Assembly (NCBI GenBank): GCA_903862935.1
Contig: CAIOZY010000004.1
Coordinates: 31,844 to 95,843 of the forward strand
Source: an uncultured Opitutaceae bacterium
GTDB taxonomy: Bacteria > Verrucomicrobiota > Verrucomicrobiia > Opitutales > Opitutaceae
Reading direction: 5' to 3'
DNA: 64,000 bases
Shown here: positions 7,780 to 15,315 of the stretch, piece by piece
How positions within the stretch are numbered: position 1 is the first letter of the stretch
Layout: each line of letters opens with the position of its first letter
The notes under the pieces: generated by a model
Seen by the model: the letters and a program-made list of their open reading frames with translations, nothing else
What the model was told of the DNA's origin: nothing
Database searches by the model: none
Made by a program: the position numbers and the translations under genes

Positions 7780-9528
7780 ATGAAGCGCTTCCTCCCCTAC
7801 TTCAAGTATCTCAGGTCCGTGCGGACCCAGATCTGGGCTGCGGTCGCCTGCGCGCTGGTGTTCGGCCTGACCAGCGGCGCGAGCCTGCCGATCCTGATCA
7901 AGTACGTCTTCCCTCCGATCTTCCCGAGCGCGGCCCACGCGGCGATGCCGTTTTTCCGGGTGATCCTGATCGCGGCCGCGATCCCGCTCGCCTTCGCGCT
8001 GCGGGCCTTCAGCGGGTACCTGAACAGCTACTTCATCCAGGCGGCGGGGGTGCGCATCCTCGAGTCGATCCGCGTGGACTACTTCCGCAAGCTCCAGATC
8101 CTGCCCCTGTCCTTCGTGCAGGGAAAGTCCAGCGGCGACCTCATCTCCCGGGGAATGTCCGACACCGGGCAGCTCCAGTCGACCCTGACGGTCCTGGCAA
8201 GCGACGGGATCAAGCAGCCGGTGACGCTCCTGGGGGCGGTCGGGGCCCTGGTGCTGCTCGCCCTGACGACCAAGGGGGTACTCCTTGTCCTCGTCAGCCT
8301 AGCGATCGTCCCGCTGTCGGTCTTCCCCGTTCGCTACGTCGGAAAAAAGGTCATCAAGCGCGCCTACCAGATGCAGTCCCACCTGGGGTCCGTGACCGGG
8401 CACTTCGCCGAGAACTTGGCCGCCGCCCGCGAGGTGCGCGCCTTCGGCCTGGAGGAGCGCGAGATCGGCCGCTTCGCGGTCGCCTGCCGGGCCCTGATCA
8501 CCTCCCAGATCAAGATCGCCAAGTACGCCCAGGCCCTGACCCCGGCGATCGAGTTCATCGCCGCGGCGGGGATCTCGGTCACCTTGGTCTTCGCCTACAA
8601 GGCCGGGCTCGACCTGGCGACCTTTGTCGCGATCTGCACGGCCCTGTACATGAGCTACGAGCCGATCAAGAAGATCGGCGGGCTCAACAACGAGCTCCAG
8701 CGGGGAATCGCCGCCCTGGACCGCCTGGAGTTCGTCCTGCACGCCCCGGTCACGATCACCGACCCGGAACATCCGGTCCCGGTCGGCCGCCTGCGCGGCG
8801 AGATCTGCTTTGAGAGGGTCGAGTTCGCCTACAACGCCGCGGAGCCGGTCTTGAGGGACGTCTCGGTCCGGATCCCCGCCGGGACGGTCTGCGCCCTGGT
8901 GGGCCCGAGCGGGGCCGGGAAGACGACCTTCATCAACTTGGTGCCCCGCTTCTACGAGGTGGGCTCCGGCCGGGTGGCGGTCGACGGGTTGGACCTGCGC
9001 TCGCTCAAATTGTCGGACCTGCGGCGCAACATCGCGGTCGTCTCCCAGGACCCGGTGCTCTTCAACGACACGATCTTCAACAACCTGCTGCTCGGCCGCC
9101 CGGAGGCGACTCGGGAGGAGGTCATGGCGGCCGCGGCCGACGCCCACGCCCACGAGTTCATCCTGTCGTTTCCCAACGGCTACGACACGGTGGTCGGCGA
9201 GCGCGGGGTGCTCCTGTCGGGAGGGCAGAAGCAGCGGGTCGCCCTGGCCCGGGCGTTCCTGCGCAACGCCCCGATCCTCATCCTCGACGAGGCAACCTCG
9301 GCCCTGGACTCCCAGAGCGAGCAGTTCATCCAGGAGGCCCTGCGCAAGCTCGTCTCGGGCAAGACGGTCCTCATCATCGCCCACCGTTTCAGCACGATCC
9401 GCGACGCCTCGCTGATCCTCGTCTTCGAGCGCGGCTCGATCGTGGCGCAGGGCACCCACGCCGAGTTGTACGCGGCGAGCCCCCTGTACCGCTCGCTCTA
9501 CGACCGCCAGCACCAGCAGGTGGTCTGA
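7780..9528 (+). CDS. MsbA-like ABC transporter, fused membrane and ATPase domains
   Basis: A 582-residue half-transporter: an ABC transmembrane domain (residues 1-320, six helices) fused to a nucleotide-binding domain (about 345-575). Visible ATPase motifs are Walker A GPSGAGKTT (about 376), Q-loop SQDPVLF, signature LSGGQKQR (about 481), Walker B LILDEATSALDS (about 502) and the H-loop AHRFSTI. The best family match by architecture is the lipid A/multidrug flippase MsbA, which moves lipid A-core across the inner membrane. The following glycosyltransferase genes support an LPS role. It could instead be a generic multidrug exporter. The ATG at 7780 follows the OppC stop by 4 bp. Confidence 0.82.
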   Translation: MKRFLPYFKYLRSVRTQIWAAVACALVFGLTSGASLPILIKYVFPPIFPSAAHAAMPFFRVILIAAAIPLAFALRAFSGYLNSYFIQAAGVRILESIRVDYFRKLQILPLSFVQGKSSGDLISRGMSDTGQLQSTLTVLASDGIKQPVTLLGAVGALVLLALTTKGVLLVLVSLAIVPLSVFPVRYVGKKVIKRAYQMQSHLGSVTGHFAENLAAAREVRAFGLEEREIGRFAVACRALITSQIKIAKYAQALTPAIEFIAAAGISVTLVFAYKAGLDLATFVAICTALYMSYEPIKKIGGLNNELQRGIAALDRLEFVLHAPVTITDPEHPVPVGRLRGEICFERVEFAYNAAEPVLRDVSVRIPAGTVCALVGPSGAGKTTFINLVPRFYEVGSGRVAVDGLDLRSLKLSDLRRNIAVVSQDPVLFNDTIFNNLLLGRPEATREEVMAAAADAHAHEFILSFPNGYDTVVGERGVLLSGGQKQRVALARAFLRNAPILILDEATSALDSQSEQFIQEALRKLVSGKTVLIIAHRFSTIRDASLILVFERGSIVAQGTHAELYAASPLYRSLYDRQHQQVV

Positions 9529-9579
9529 CCGGCGCACCCTTTCCCGCGACCCGGCGTCATTTCCTTGGCAGCAGAAGCG

Positions 9580-11598
9580 ATGACTCCCAGGCCCAAGATC
9601 AGCGTCCTGATCCCGACTTACAACTACGCCCGGTTCCTGCCGGCGGCGATCGAGTCGGTCCTAGCCCAGGAGTTCCGCGACTTTGAGCTGCTGATCAGCG
9701 ACGACGCTTCCACGGACGGCTCGGCGGAGGTGATCCGCTCCTACGCCGCGCGCGACCCCCGGATCCGGTTCCTCCTCCACGCGGCGAACCTCGGGATGGT
9801 CAACAACTGGAACTGGTGCCTGAACGAGGCCCGCGGGGACCTGGTCAAGTACGTCTTCGGGGACGACGAGCTCCGGTCGCCCCGGGCGCTCGCTCGGATG
9901 AGCTCGGCCCTCGACGCAGAGCCCCGCGCGGTGCTGGCCGTCTCCGCCCGCGAGATCCTCGACGAGGAATCTCGGCCCGTGGGCATCTGGGACGAGCTCG
10001 GGACCACGGGCTTCCACCGGGGGTCGGACGTCTTCCTCAGCTGCCTTAAGCGGGACCGCAACCTCATCGGGGAGCCCTCCGCGGTCCTGTTCCGGCGGGC
10101 GGCAGCCGCGCGCGGCTTCGACCCCACCTTCAGGCAGCTGGTCGACCAGGAGATGTGGTTTCACCTGATGGAAGGCGGCGGCCTCTGGTACGAGCGCGAG
10201 CCTCTCTGCGCCTTCCGGCGGCACCCGGCGCAGCAGACGGCCGTCAACCAGTCCAGCCGGATCGCCTCGGCCGAGTCCCTGCGGATCCTCGCGCGGCACT
10301 TCGGGGGGTTCACCGCCCAGGCCGGGGCCGATCCCCGCTCCTTCGCCCTGCGCCGGCTTCTGTTCCGGTCCCTCTACTACGCGCGCAAGAACTCCCCGGA
10401 CGGCTTCGGGGCCGCTGCGGCCGAGGCCCGCATCGGGCAGTGGCTGCCCAGGGGATGGTACCGGGCCCTCCTCGGGCTCCACCGGGTCACCAAGCCCGTC
10501 GTGAACCTGCGCCGGAGGGTCACGAGGCCGGCGGGTGGGTACGCCGGCTGGATTCCCGAGGCCCCCCGGATCCTGGTGATCCGGCGCCGGTACCTGGGGG
10601 ACATCGTGCTTCTGGGCTCCTTCCTTCGGAACCTCCGGCTGCGCTGGCCGTCGGCCCGGATCGAGGTCCTGGTCGAGCCGCAGTTCGCCCCGATCCTCGC
10701 GCTCAACCCCGACGTCGACGCAACGGTCGCCGTCCCGCACGGGGCCTTCGCGTGGCACCGGCTTCTCCACAACCTGAGGGACAGGCGCTTCACGCATGTC
10801 TTCAACTTCGACAACACCGAGGGGACGGCCTTCATCACCCGCTTCTGCGCCGCCCCGGTCCGGATCGGGCTTCATCACGGAGGCTACCGGCTGAAGTTCC
10901 GCTGGGCCTACACCCATGCGGTCAACGACCCGAACGAACGCCACGAGTCCCGCCCGTTCACGGAATACTACCTGTGCGCCCTGGAGGCGGCGGGGGTCGC
11001 GGTCGAAACCCGGCAGGTCAGGCTCGTGCCGCGGGAGGACGACCTGGCCGACATGGCGCGCTTTGTCGGAGCCGGGGGCCGCCCGGTGCTCTTGGTCCAC
11101 CCCGGCAGCCGCAGCCCCTGGCGGGTCTGGCCGGCCGAGCGATTTGCCGCGGTGTGCGACCGCGCCCAGGAGGAGCTCGGAGTCCAGGTGGTGATCGTCG
11201 GGGGCCCGGCGGACGGCCCGCTGATTGCCGAGATCCGGCGCCTGGCCCGAGCGCACGTGCTCGCCCTTCCCGAGCCGCCCCCCTTGGGAAAACTCGCCGC
11301 GCTCTCCCGCCTGGCGTCGGTCGTCCTCTGCCACGACAGCGGGCCCATGCACGTCGCCGCGGCGGTGGGAACCCGGGTCGTCGCCCTCTACGGCTCCCAG
11401 AACGCGGTCCTGTTCCGGCCGCCGGGCGAGGGGCACACGCTTCTCCAGCCGCCGCTGCCGTGCCGGGACTGCGTGGCCCCGGATCGGTGCGTGCCGCTCG
11501 ATTCGTACCGCAACTACTGCGTCCGGCGCATCACGGCCGACGAGGTCTTCTCGGCCGTCCGGGCTCAATTCGAGGGGGCGGGGGCGGCCCGGGCATGA
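9580..11598 (+). CDS. Bifunctional glycosyltransferase: GT2 domain fused to GT9 heptosyltransferase domain
   Basis: A 672-residue fusion. Residues 1-240 are a GT2 (GT-A fold) domain: ISVLIPTYNYARF, LLISDDASTDGS and the metal-binding region FGDDELRSP. Residues about 328-665 are a GT9 (GT-B fold) heptosyltransferase: ILVIRRRYLGDIVLLGSFLR, LVHPGSRSPWRVWPAERFA and the C-terminal CHDSGPMHVAAAVGTRVVALYG motif close to that of WaaC/WaaF. A four-cysteine patch (CRDC, RCVP, NYC) lies near the end, as in many WaaF homologues. It probably adds two sugars during LPS core assembly. I took the ATG at 9580 rather than the in-frame TTG at 9565. The two domains are normally separate proteins. Confidence 0.82.
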   Translation: MTPRPKISVLIPTYNYARFLPAAIESVLAQEFRDFELLISDDASTDGSAEVIRSYAARDPRIRFLLHAANLGMVNNWNWCLNEARGDLVKYVFGDDELRSPRALARMSSALDAEPRAVLAVSAREILDEESRPVGIWDELGTTGFHRGSDVFLSCLKRDRNLIGEPSAVLFRRAAAARGFDPTFRQLVDQEMWFHLMEGGGLWYEREPLCAFRRHPAQQTAVNQSSRIASAESLRILARHFGGFTAQAGADPRSFALRRLLFRSLYYARKNSPDGFGAAAAEARIGQWLPRGWYRALLGLHRVTKPVVNLRRRVTRPAGGYAGWIPEAPRILVIRRRYLGDIVLLGSFLRNLRLRWPSARIEVLVEPQFAPILALNPDVDATVAVPHGAFAWHRLLHNLRDRRFTHVFNFDNTEGTAFITRFCAAPVRIGLHHGGYRLKFRWAYTHAVNDPNERHESRPFTEYYLCALEAAGVAVETRQVRLVPREDDLADMARFVGAGGRPVLLVHPGSRSPWRVWPAERFAAVCDRAQEELGVQVVIVGGPADGPLIAEIRRLARAHVLALPEPPPLGKLAALSRLASVVLCHDSGPMHVAAAVGTRVVALYGSQNAVLFRPPGEGHTLLQPPLPCRDCVAPDRCVPLDSYRNYCVRRITADEVFSAVRAQFEGAGAARA

Positions 11599-12479
11599 GC
11601 AAGCCCCTGCTCACCTTCGGGATCCCCGCCTACACCCGGCCCGAGCTCCTCGCCGAGGCCCTGGGCAGCATCGCGGCCCAGTCGGCCCAGGCCGACTGCG
11701 AGGTCGTTGTCTGCGACGACGCCCGGAAGGACCGCACGCGCGAGCTGGCGAAGGCCTTCACCCGGTGGCCGTGCCGCTACCTGCCGAACGAGCCCGCGCT
11801 CGGGGCGGTCGGCAACTGGAACCGGTGCCTGAGGGAGGCGCGGGGGACCTGGGTCACGGTCCTCCACGAGGACGACGCCCTGTTCCCTGGCTATCTGAAG
11901 GCGGTTTTTCCCAGGCTCAGGGACGGGCTAGCCGCCGTGTGCGCCCGCACAGTCCAGGGCCCCGCATACCCGGCGGGCGGCTCCGCACCCCGGGGCGGGA
12001 GCCCCCGGGTCTGGTCCTATCCGCCCCGGCACTTTATCAAGAGCGCGATGAGCCCGTTTCCGGGAGTTCTCGTCCGCACGGACCTCGCGCTCCGGCTGGG
12101 CGGGTTTTCCGAGGCCTGGGGCCCGCTCGCCGACTACGAGTTCTGGTACCGGCTGGCCTGCGCCGGCCCCGTGGAGGTCGTGCGGGAGGAGGCCGCCTTT
12201 TATCGGGTGGCGCCCGGGCAGTGGACCGAGCAGAGTTGGCGGCGAATGCTCCGCCTGACCCACCTCTTGCGCCTCCGGATCGCCCGCGAGCAGTTCGGTG
12301 GGTCTCCGCGGCTGGGGCGCTGGCTCGCCCGGTTCTTCACCCACCGAAACGCCCTCTCCTACGCCGCGCGCTTCGGCGGACGCGACGCCGGGCTCGCCCG
12401 GGCGCTCTCCCTGGGCAGGATCCCCCTCGCGTGGCTTCCCAGCGGCTGGGTCTGGCAGGCGCTCAAACGGGAACGCTGA
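11595..12479 (+). CDS. GT2 family glycosyltransferase
   Basis: A 294-residue GT-A glycosyltransferase. It starts LLTFGIPAYTRPELLAEALG, followed by VVVCDDARKDRTRE for nucleotide binding and VLHEDDALFPGYLKAVFP holding the DxD-type metal site (EDD, about residue 96). A later ADYEFWYRLACAG motif is typical of the family's acceptor-side region. The ATG at 11595 overlaps the previous stop by 4 nt, so it is cotranslated with the GT2-GT9 fusion. It is a cytosolic or membrane-associated enzyme that probably extends a surface polysaccharide or LPS core. Donor and acceptor sugars cannot be told from sequence. Confidence 0.8.
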   Translation: MSKPLLTFGIPAYTRPELLAEALGSIAAQSAQADCEVVVCDDARKDRTRELAKAFTRWPCRYLPNEPALGAVGNWNRCLREARGTWVTVLHEDDALFPGYLKAVFPRLRDGLAAVCARTVQGPAYPAGGSAPRGGSPRVWSYPPRHFIKSAMSPFPGVLVRTDLALRLGGFSEAWGPLADYEFWYRLACAGPVEVVREEAAFYRVAPGQWTEQSWRRMLRLTHLLRLRIAREQFGGSPRLGRWLARFFTHRNALSYAARFGGRDAGLARALSLGRIPLAWLPSGWVWQALKRER

Positions 12480-13402
12480 TGCAGGTCACGGTAGCCATCC
12501 CCACGTACAACCGCTGCGGGTACCTCCGGCAGACCCTCGAGGGCATCGCCCGGCAGGACTTTCCCCGGGGGGATTTCGAGGTGATCGTTGTCGACAACAA
12601 TTCGACGGACGGGACCCGCGAGATGGTCGGCGCGTGGGGGGCGGTCGTCCCGGGACTTCGCCTGGTAGTCGAGACCAAGCAGGGGCTCGACCACGCGCGC
12701 AACCGCGCCGTCGCCGAGGCGGCCGGCGACATCGTCCTATTTGCCGACGACGACATCCTGGTCGAGCCGGACTGGGTCCGCCAGATGGCCGCCCCGTTCG
12801 CGGCGGACGGCCGCGGCACGATCGGGGCCGTGGGCGGCGAAGTGATCCCGGTCTTCCCTGACGGGCTCCCGTCCTGGGTGTCGGAGTGGCACTCCCCGCT
12901 CGGATTCCGGCCCGACGCGGGTCCGCTCGCGCCGGACCAGTCGCCGATGGGCGCCAACCTCGCCTTCCGCAGATCGGTCTTCGCCGGGCTGGGCCTTTTC
13001 CATACGGAGCTCGACCGGGCGGCCGGGAGCTTCTTCTCGGGCGGCGACGCCGAGATGGTTCGCCGGGTGCGGGCCGCGGGGCTTCAAGTCTGGTTCGCGC
13101 CCGCCGCCGCGGTCCGCCACCAGATGCCGGCCGGCCGGACCACCTTCCGCTACGCCTGCCGCCACGCCTTCGACTCCGCGCGCTCGCGGGTGATCGACCG
13201 GGCCTGCCGGCCGGGGGCGGCGGGGTACCTGCTGACCCGCTTGGGCGCGAACGCGGCCAAGGCCGCCGGGTTCGGGCTTGCGGCGGCCCTGGGCTTTCTG
13301 ATTTGCCCCGCGGCTGATTTTCCCAAGAAATCCCTCGTGCGGGCCTGGCGCTCGTGCGGCTACCTTTACCAGATACCCAGATCGCTATGCCGGAAAACCT
13401 GA
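12479..13402 (+). CDS. GT2 family glycosyltransferase
   Basis: A 307-residue GT2 enzyme. VTVAIPTYNRCGYLRQTLEG opens the Rossmann-like half, VIVVDNNSTDGT binds the UDP/GDP moiety and VLFADDDILVEPDW carries the DDD metal triad near residue 87. The second half includes GANLAFRRSVFAGLG and GGDAEMVRRVRAAG (acceptor and catalytic base region, E/D at about 190). A hydrophobic C-terminal stretch near 262-280 may be a membrane anchor. The start codon shares one base with the preceding stop (TGATG arrangement), typical of coupled genes in this LPS/polysaccharide cluster. Sugar specificity is unknown. Confidence 0.8.
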   Translation: MQVTVAIPTYNRCGYLRQTLEGIARQDFPRGDFEVIVVDNNSTDGTREMVGAWGAVVPGLRLVVETKQGLDHARNRAVAEAAGDIVLFADDDILVEPDWVRQMAAPFAADGRGTIGAVGGEVIPVFPDGLPSWVSEWHSPLGFRPDAGPLAPDQSPMGANLAFRRSVFAGLGLFHTELDRAAGSFFSGGDAEMVRRVRAAGLQVWFAPAAAVRHQMPAGRTTFRYACRHAFDSARSRVIDRACRPGAAGYLLTRLGANAAKAAGFGLAAALGFLICPAADFPKKSLVRAWRSCGYLYQIPRSLCRKT

Positions 13403-14208
13403 ACGCCGCCCCGCTCCCCCTGTCGGTCGTGATCGTCGCCCGAAACGAGGCGGCGAACCTTCCGCGCTGCCTAGCTAGCGTGCAGGGATGGGCCGGGGAG
13501 GTCCTAGTCGCCCTGAACGGCACCTCCGACGAGAGCGCGGCCGCTGCCCGCAAGGCCGGCGCGCGGATTCACTCCCTGGTCTGGCAGGGCTTCCGCGACA
13601 CGAAGAACGCGGCCCTCGCCCTGGCGACGCAGCCCTGGGCCCTGTGCCTGGACGCCGACGAGGAGGTCTCCGGTCCGCTTCGGGACGAGATCCGGGCCTT
13701 CCTCTCGCGCCCCGACCTGGCGAGCTTCGCCGGCGCCCGGTTTCCCCGCCGCGTCTGGTTCATCGACCGCTGGATCCTGCACGGGGACTGGTACCCCGAC
13801 TACAGCCTTAGGCTTGTCCGCCGCGACCGGAGCCGGTGGGGGGGCGACGCCTTCGTCCACGAGAAGATCGTGTGCGACGGGCCGGTGGCGACCCTGCGGG
13901 GGGACTTGAACCACTATTCCTTCCCAACCCTGTCGAGCCACGTGGCAAAGATAAACCCGTTCGCAGACCTGTTCGTCCAGCAGCAGCGGCAGAAGGGGGG
14001 CCGCTTCTCCCTGCCCGCGGCGGTAACCCGCCCGGCCTGGCGGTTCTTCAGGGCGTATTTTCTCAAGCTGGGGTTCCTCGACGGCTATCCCGGCTACTAC
14101 ATCGCCTGGGCGAACGCCTTCGCAGGCCTCGTGCGCCAGAGCCGCCTCTACGAGGAGACCCACCGGGCCGACCCGCCGCGGGAGGGGGAAGGCCCGACCC
14201 ATGCCTGA
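13387..14208 (+). CDS. GT2 glycosyltransferase of the WaaE/KdtX type
   Basis: A 273-residue GT2 protein. LSVVIVARNEAANLPRCLAS, VALNGTSDES, then the motif WALCLDADEEVSGPLRDEI with the DADE metal site match LPS-core beta-glucosyltransferases of the WaaE/KdtX group. The region RRVWFIDRWILHGDWYPDY and the later VHEKIV/LNHYSFPTLSSHV are also family-typical. It overlaps the previous gene by 16 bp and the following DUF721 gene by 8 bp. It likely adds a core sugar to heptose in LPS; this is inferred from the family and from the heptosyltransferase-like domain encoded upstream. Confidence 0.82.
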   Translation: MPENLNAAPLPLSVVIVARNEAANLPRCLASVQGWAGEVLVALNGTSDESAAAARKAGARIHSLVWQGFRDTKNAALALATQPWALCLDADEEVSGPLRDEIRAFLSRPDLASFAGARFPRRVWFIDRWILHGDWYPDYSLRLVRRDRSRWGGDAFVHEKIVCDGPVATLRGDLNHYSFPTLSSHVAKINPFADLFVQQQRQKGGRFSLPAAVTRPAWRFFRAYFLKLGFLDGYPGYYIAWANAFAGLVRQSRLYEETHRADPPREGEGPTHA

Positions 14209-14587
14209 GGAGCGCCCCACCTTCTCCCGGGCCGCCCAGGAGGCGATCGGCCAGTTTCGCGGCATCCCCTTTGCTGAGCCCGCGAAGATGCGCCGCAGGC
14301 CCACCAAGGACATCGGGTCGGTCCTCGAGGACCTCCGGATCAAGTACCAGATCGGGCGGGCCTCGCCCGAGCAGGCGATCCGCGAGCGGTGGAGCGAGCT
14401 TGTGGGCCCGGCCAACGCAACGTACTCCCATCCGGCCCGCATCGACCTGGGCCGGAAGCTCGTGGTGCATGTGTCCCACTCGGTCGTGCGAAACGAGATC
14501 TTCCTGAACCGGGAGGCGATCGTGGGCCGGATCCAGAAGCTTCCCGGATGCGGCAAGGTGACCTCACTGCATCTGCTTCCCGGGTAG
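14201..14587 (+). CDS. DUF721/DciA-like protein
   Basis: A 128-residue protein whose central and C-terminal part matches the DUF721 fold: a helix giving IRERWSELVGPANATYSHPARIDL, then a KLVVHVSHSVVRNEIFLNRE strand-helix and a short IQKLPG end. DUF721 includes DciA, the replicative-helicase loading or activating partner of DnaB in most bacteria. The N-terminal 45 residues are charged and probably unstructured. It is the last gene of the glycosyltransferase run, overlapping the preceding gene by 8 bp, but function is probably unrelated to sugars. Without testing, a DciA role stays a family-based call. Confidence 0.65.
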   Translation: MPEERPTFSRAAQEAIGQFRGIPFAEPAKMRRRPTKDIGSVLEDLRIKYQIGRASPEQAIRERWSELVGPANATYSHPARIDLGRKLVVHVSHSVVRNEIFLNREAIVGRIQKLPGCGKVTSLHLLPG

Positions 14588-14609
14588 GCTCAAATTTCGC
14601 TTGCGCCGG

Positions 14610-14629
14610 ACCTTCCGGCTTGGGAAGGT
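14610..14629 (+). terminator. Hairpin after the glycosyltransferase/DUF721 operon
   Basis: A 7-bp perfect stem (ACCTTCC at 14610-14616 with GGAAGGT at 14623-14629) with a 6-base loop lies 22 bp after the DUF721 stop. Only two T follow, so termination would be weak or factor-assisted. The rest of the 218-bp gap to rpsO holds a second small CCCCG/CGGGG hairpin (14682-14696) and no clear promoter. Confidence 0.28.
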
Positions 14630-14805
14630 TGACGCTTCCGTTAGTGGATTCCTGCTGGTCGCGGGGGTCTGCCATGACTGACCCCGATAACCGGGGCTAG
14701 AACGGTGCGTCGGCCACATCCCTCTGATTACCAGCGGGCTGGGGCGGGCGGCAAGGGGTCCCCTCCCCGGGGCTTCTACAGTCGTGCAATCCAGCAATCC
14801 AAACC

Positions 14806-15069
14806 ATGCCAACTGTTGTAAAACCCGAAATCATAGCAGAATACAAGATTCACGATAAAGACACTGGCTCGAGCGAAGTCCAGGTCGCGTTGCTTACCGC
14901 CCGGATCAATCACTTGACCGAGCACCTGCGCACGCATCGCAAGGATTTTCACTCCCGCCGGGGGCTTCTGCAAATGGCCAGCCGCCGTCGCAAGCTCCTC
15001 GACTATCTCAAACGGCACAACCTGCCCAAGTACAACGAGCTGCTCCAGAAGCTCAACCTCCGCAAATAG
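14806..15069 (+). CDS. rpsO: 30S ribosomal protein S15
   Basis: An 87-residue protein of exact S15 length. [19 protein letters not shown], the [19 protein letters not shown] rRNA-binding helix and [14 protein letters not shown] are all canonical. S15 binds the 16S rRNA central domain early in small-subunit assembly. The order rpsO-pnp is the ancient arrangement found in many bacteria. No Shine-Dalgarno is seen before the ATG; the upstream bases are CAATCCAAACC. In other bacteria S15 represses its own mRNA through a leader structure; the 218-bp leader here is long enough, but I cannot show a matching fold. Confidence 0.98.
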   Translation: MPTVVKPEIIAEYKIHDKDTGSSEVQVALLTARINHLTEHLRTHRKDFHSRRGLLQMASRRRKLLDYLKRHNLPKYNELLQKLNLRK

Positions 15070-15082
15070 CGCTTTCCTCAGA

Positions 15083-15109
15083 CGGGCGACCCGATCCGCG
15101 GGTCGCCCG
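15083..15109 (+). terminator. Strong hairpin between rpsO and pnp
   Basis: An 11-bp perfect inverted repeat (CGGGCGACCCG at 15083-15093 and CGGGTCGCCCG at 15099-15109) with a 5-base loop sits 14 bp after the rpsO stop. No T tract follows, only CTGTCTTAG, so it may protect the rpsO 3' end or attenuate read-through into pnp rather than stop transcription fully. Confidence 0.5.
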
Positions 15110-15122
15110 CTGTCTTAGAGGC

Positions 15123-15193
15123 ACTCGACTCCAGACCGGGACATTTCCGCTTGTTTCCCCGCCGCACGGGCGACAAACGGAAATCTCTCGAGT
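15123..15193 (+). promoter_or_regulatory. Long imperfect stem-loop in the pnp leader, likely RNase III-type processing site
   Basis: Three nested arms pair across 71 bases: ACTCGA (15123-15128) with TCGAGT (15188-15193); ATTTCCGCTTGT (15143-15154) with ACAAACGGAAAT (15173-15184), one mismatch; and CCCG (15158-15161) with CGGG (15167-15170). In E. coli, a stem-loop in the same place upstream of pnp is cut by RNase III and then trimmed by PNPase as autoregulation. Position and shape match; the sequence is not conserved with E. coli, so the role is inference. Confidence 0.5.
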
Positions 15194-15315
15194 CTGGCCG
15201 AGCAGATGAAAGCCCCCCGGCCCTCTTGGCCGGCAGACCGCTTAAAACCAATACCCTGGGCCGCCCTGATCCCCCATCGGGCGACGGCGTCCCTAGTTCC
15301 AGACCCTCCGACACA

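Noticed and set aside
9661..11568. 635-residue open frame on the minus strand
   Set aside because: Antisense to the GT2-GT9 fusion; charged, low-complexity composition and no motif.
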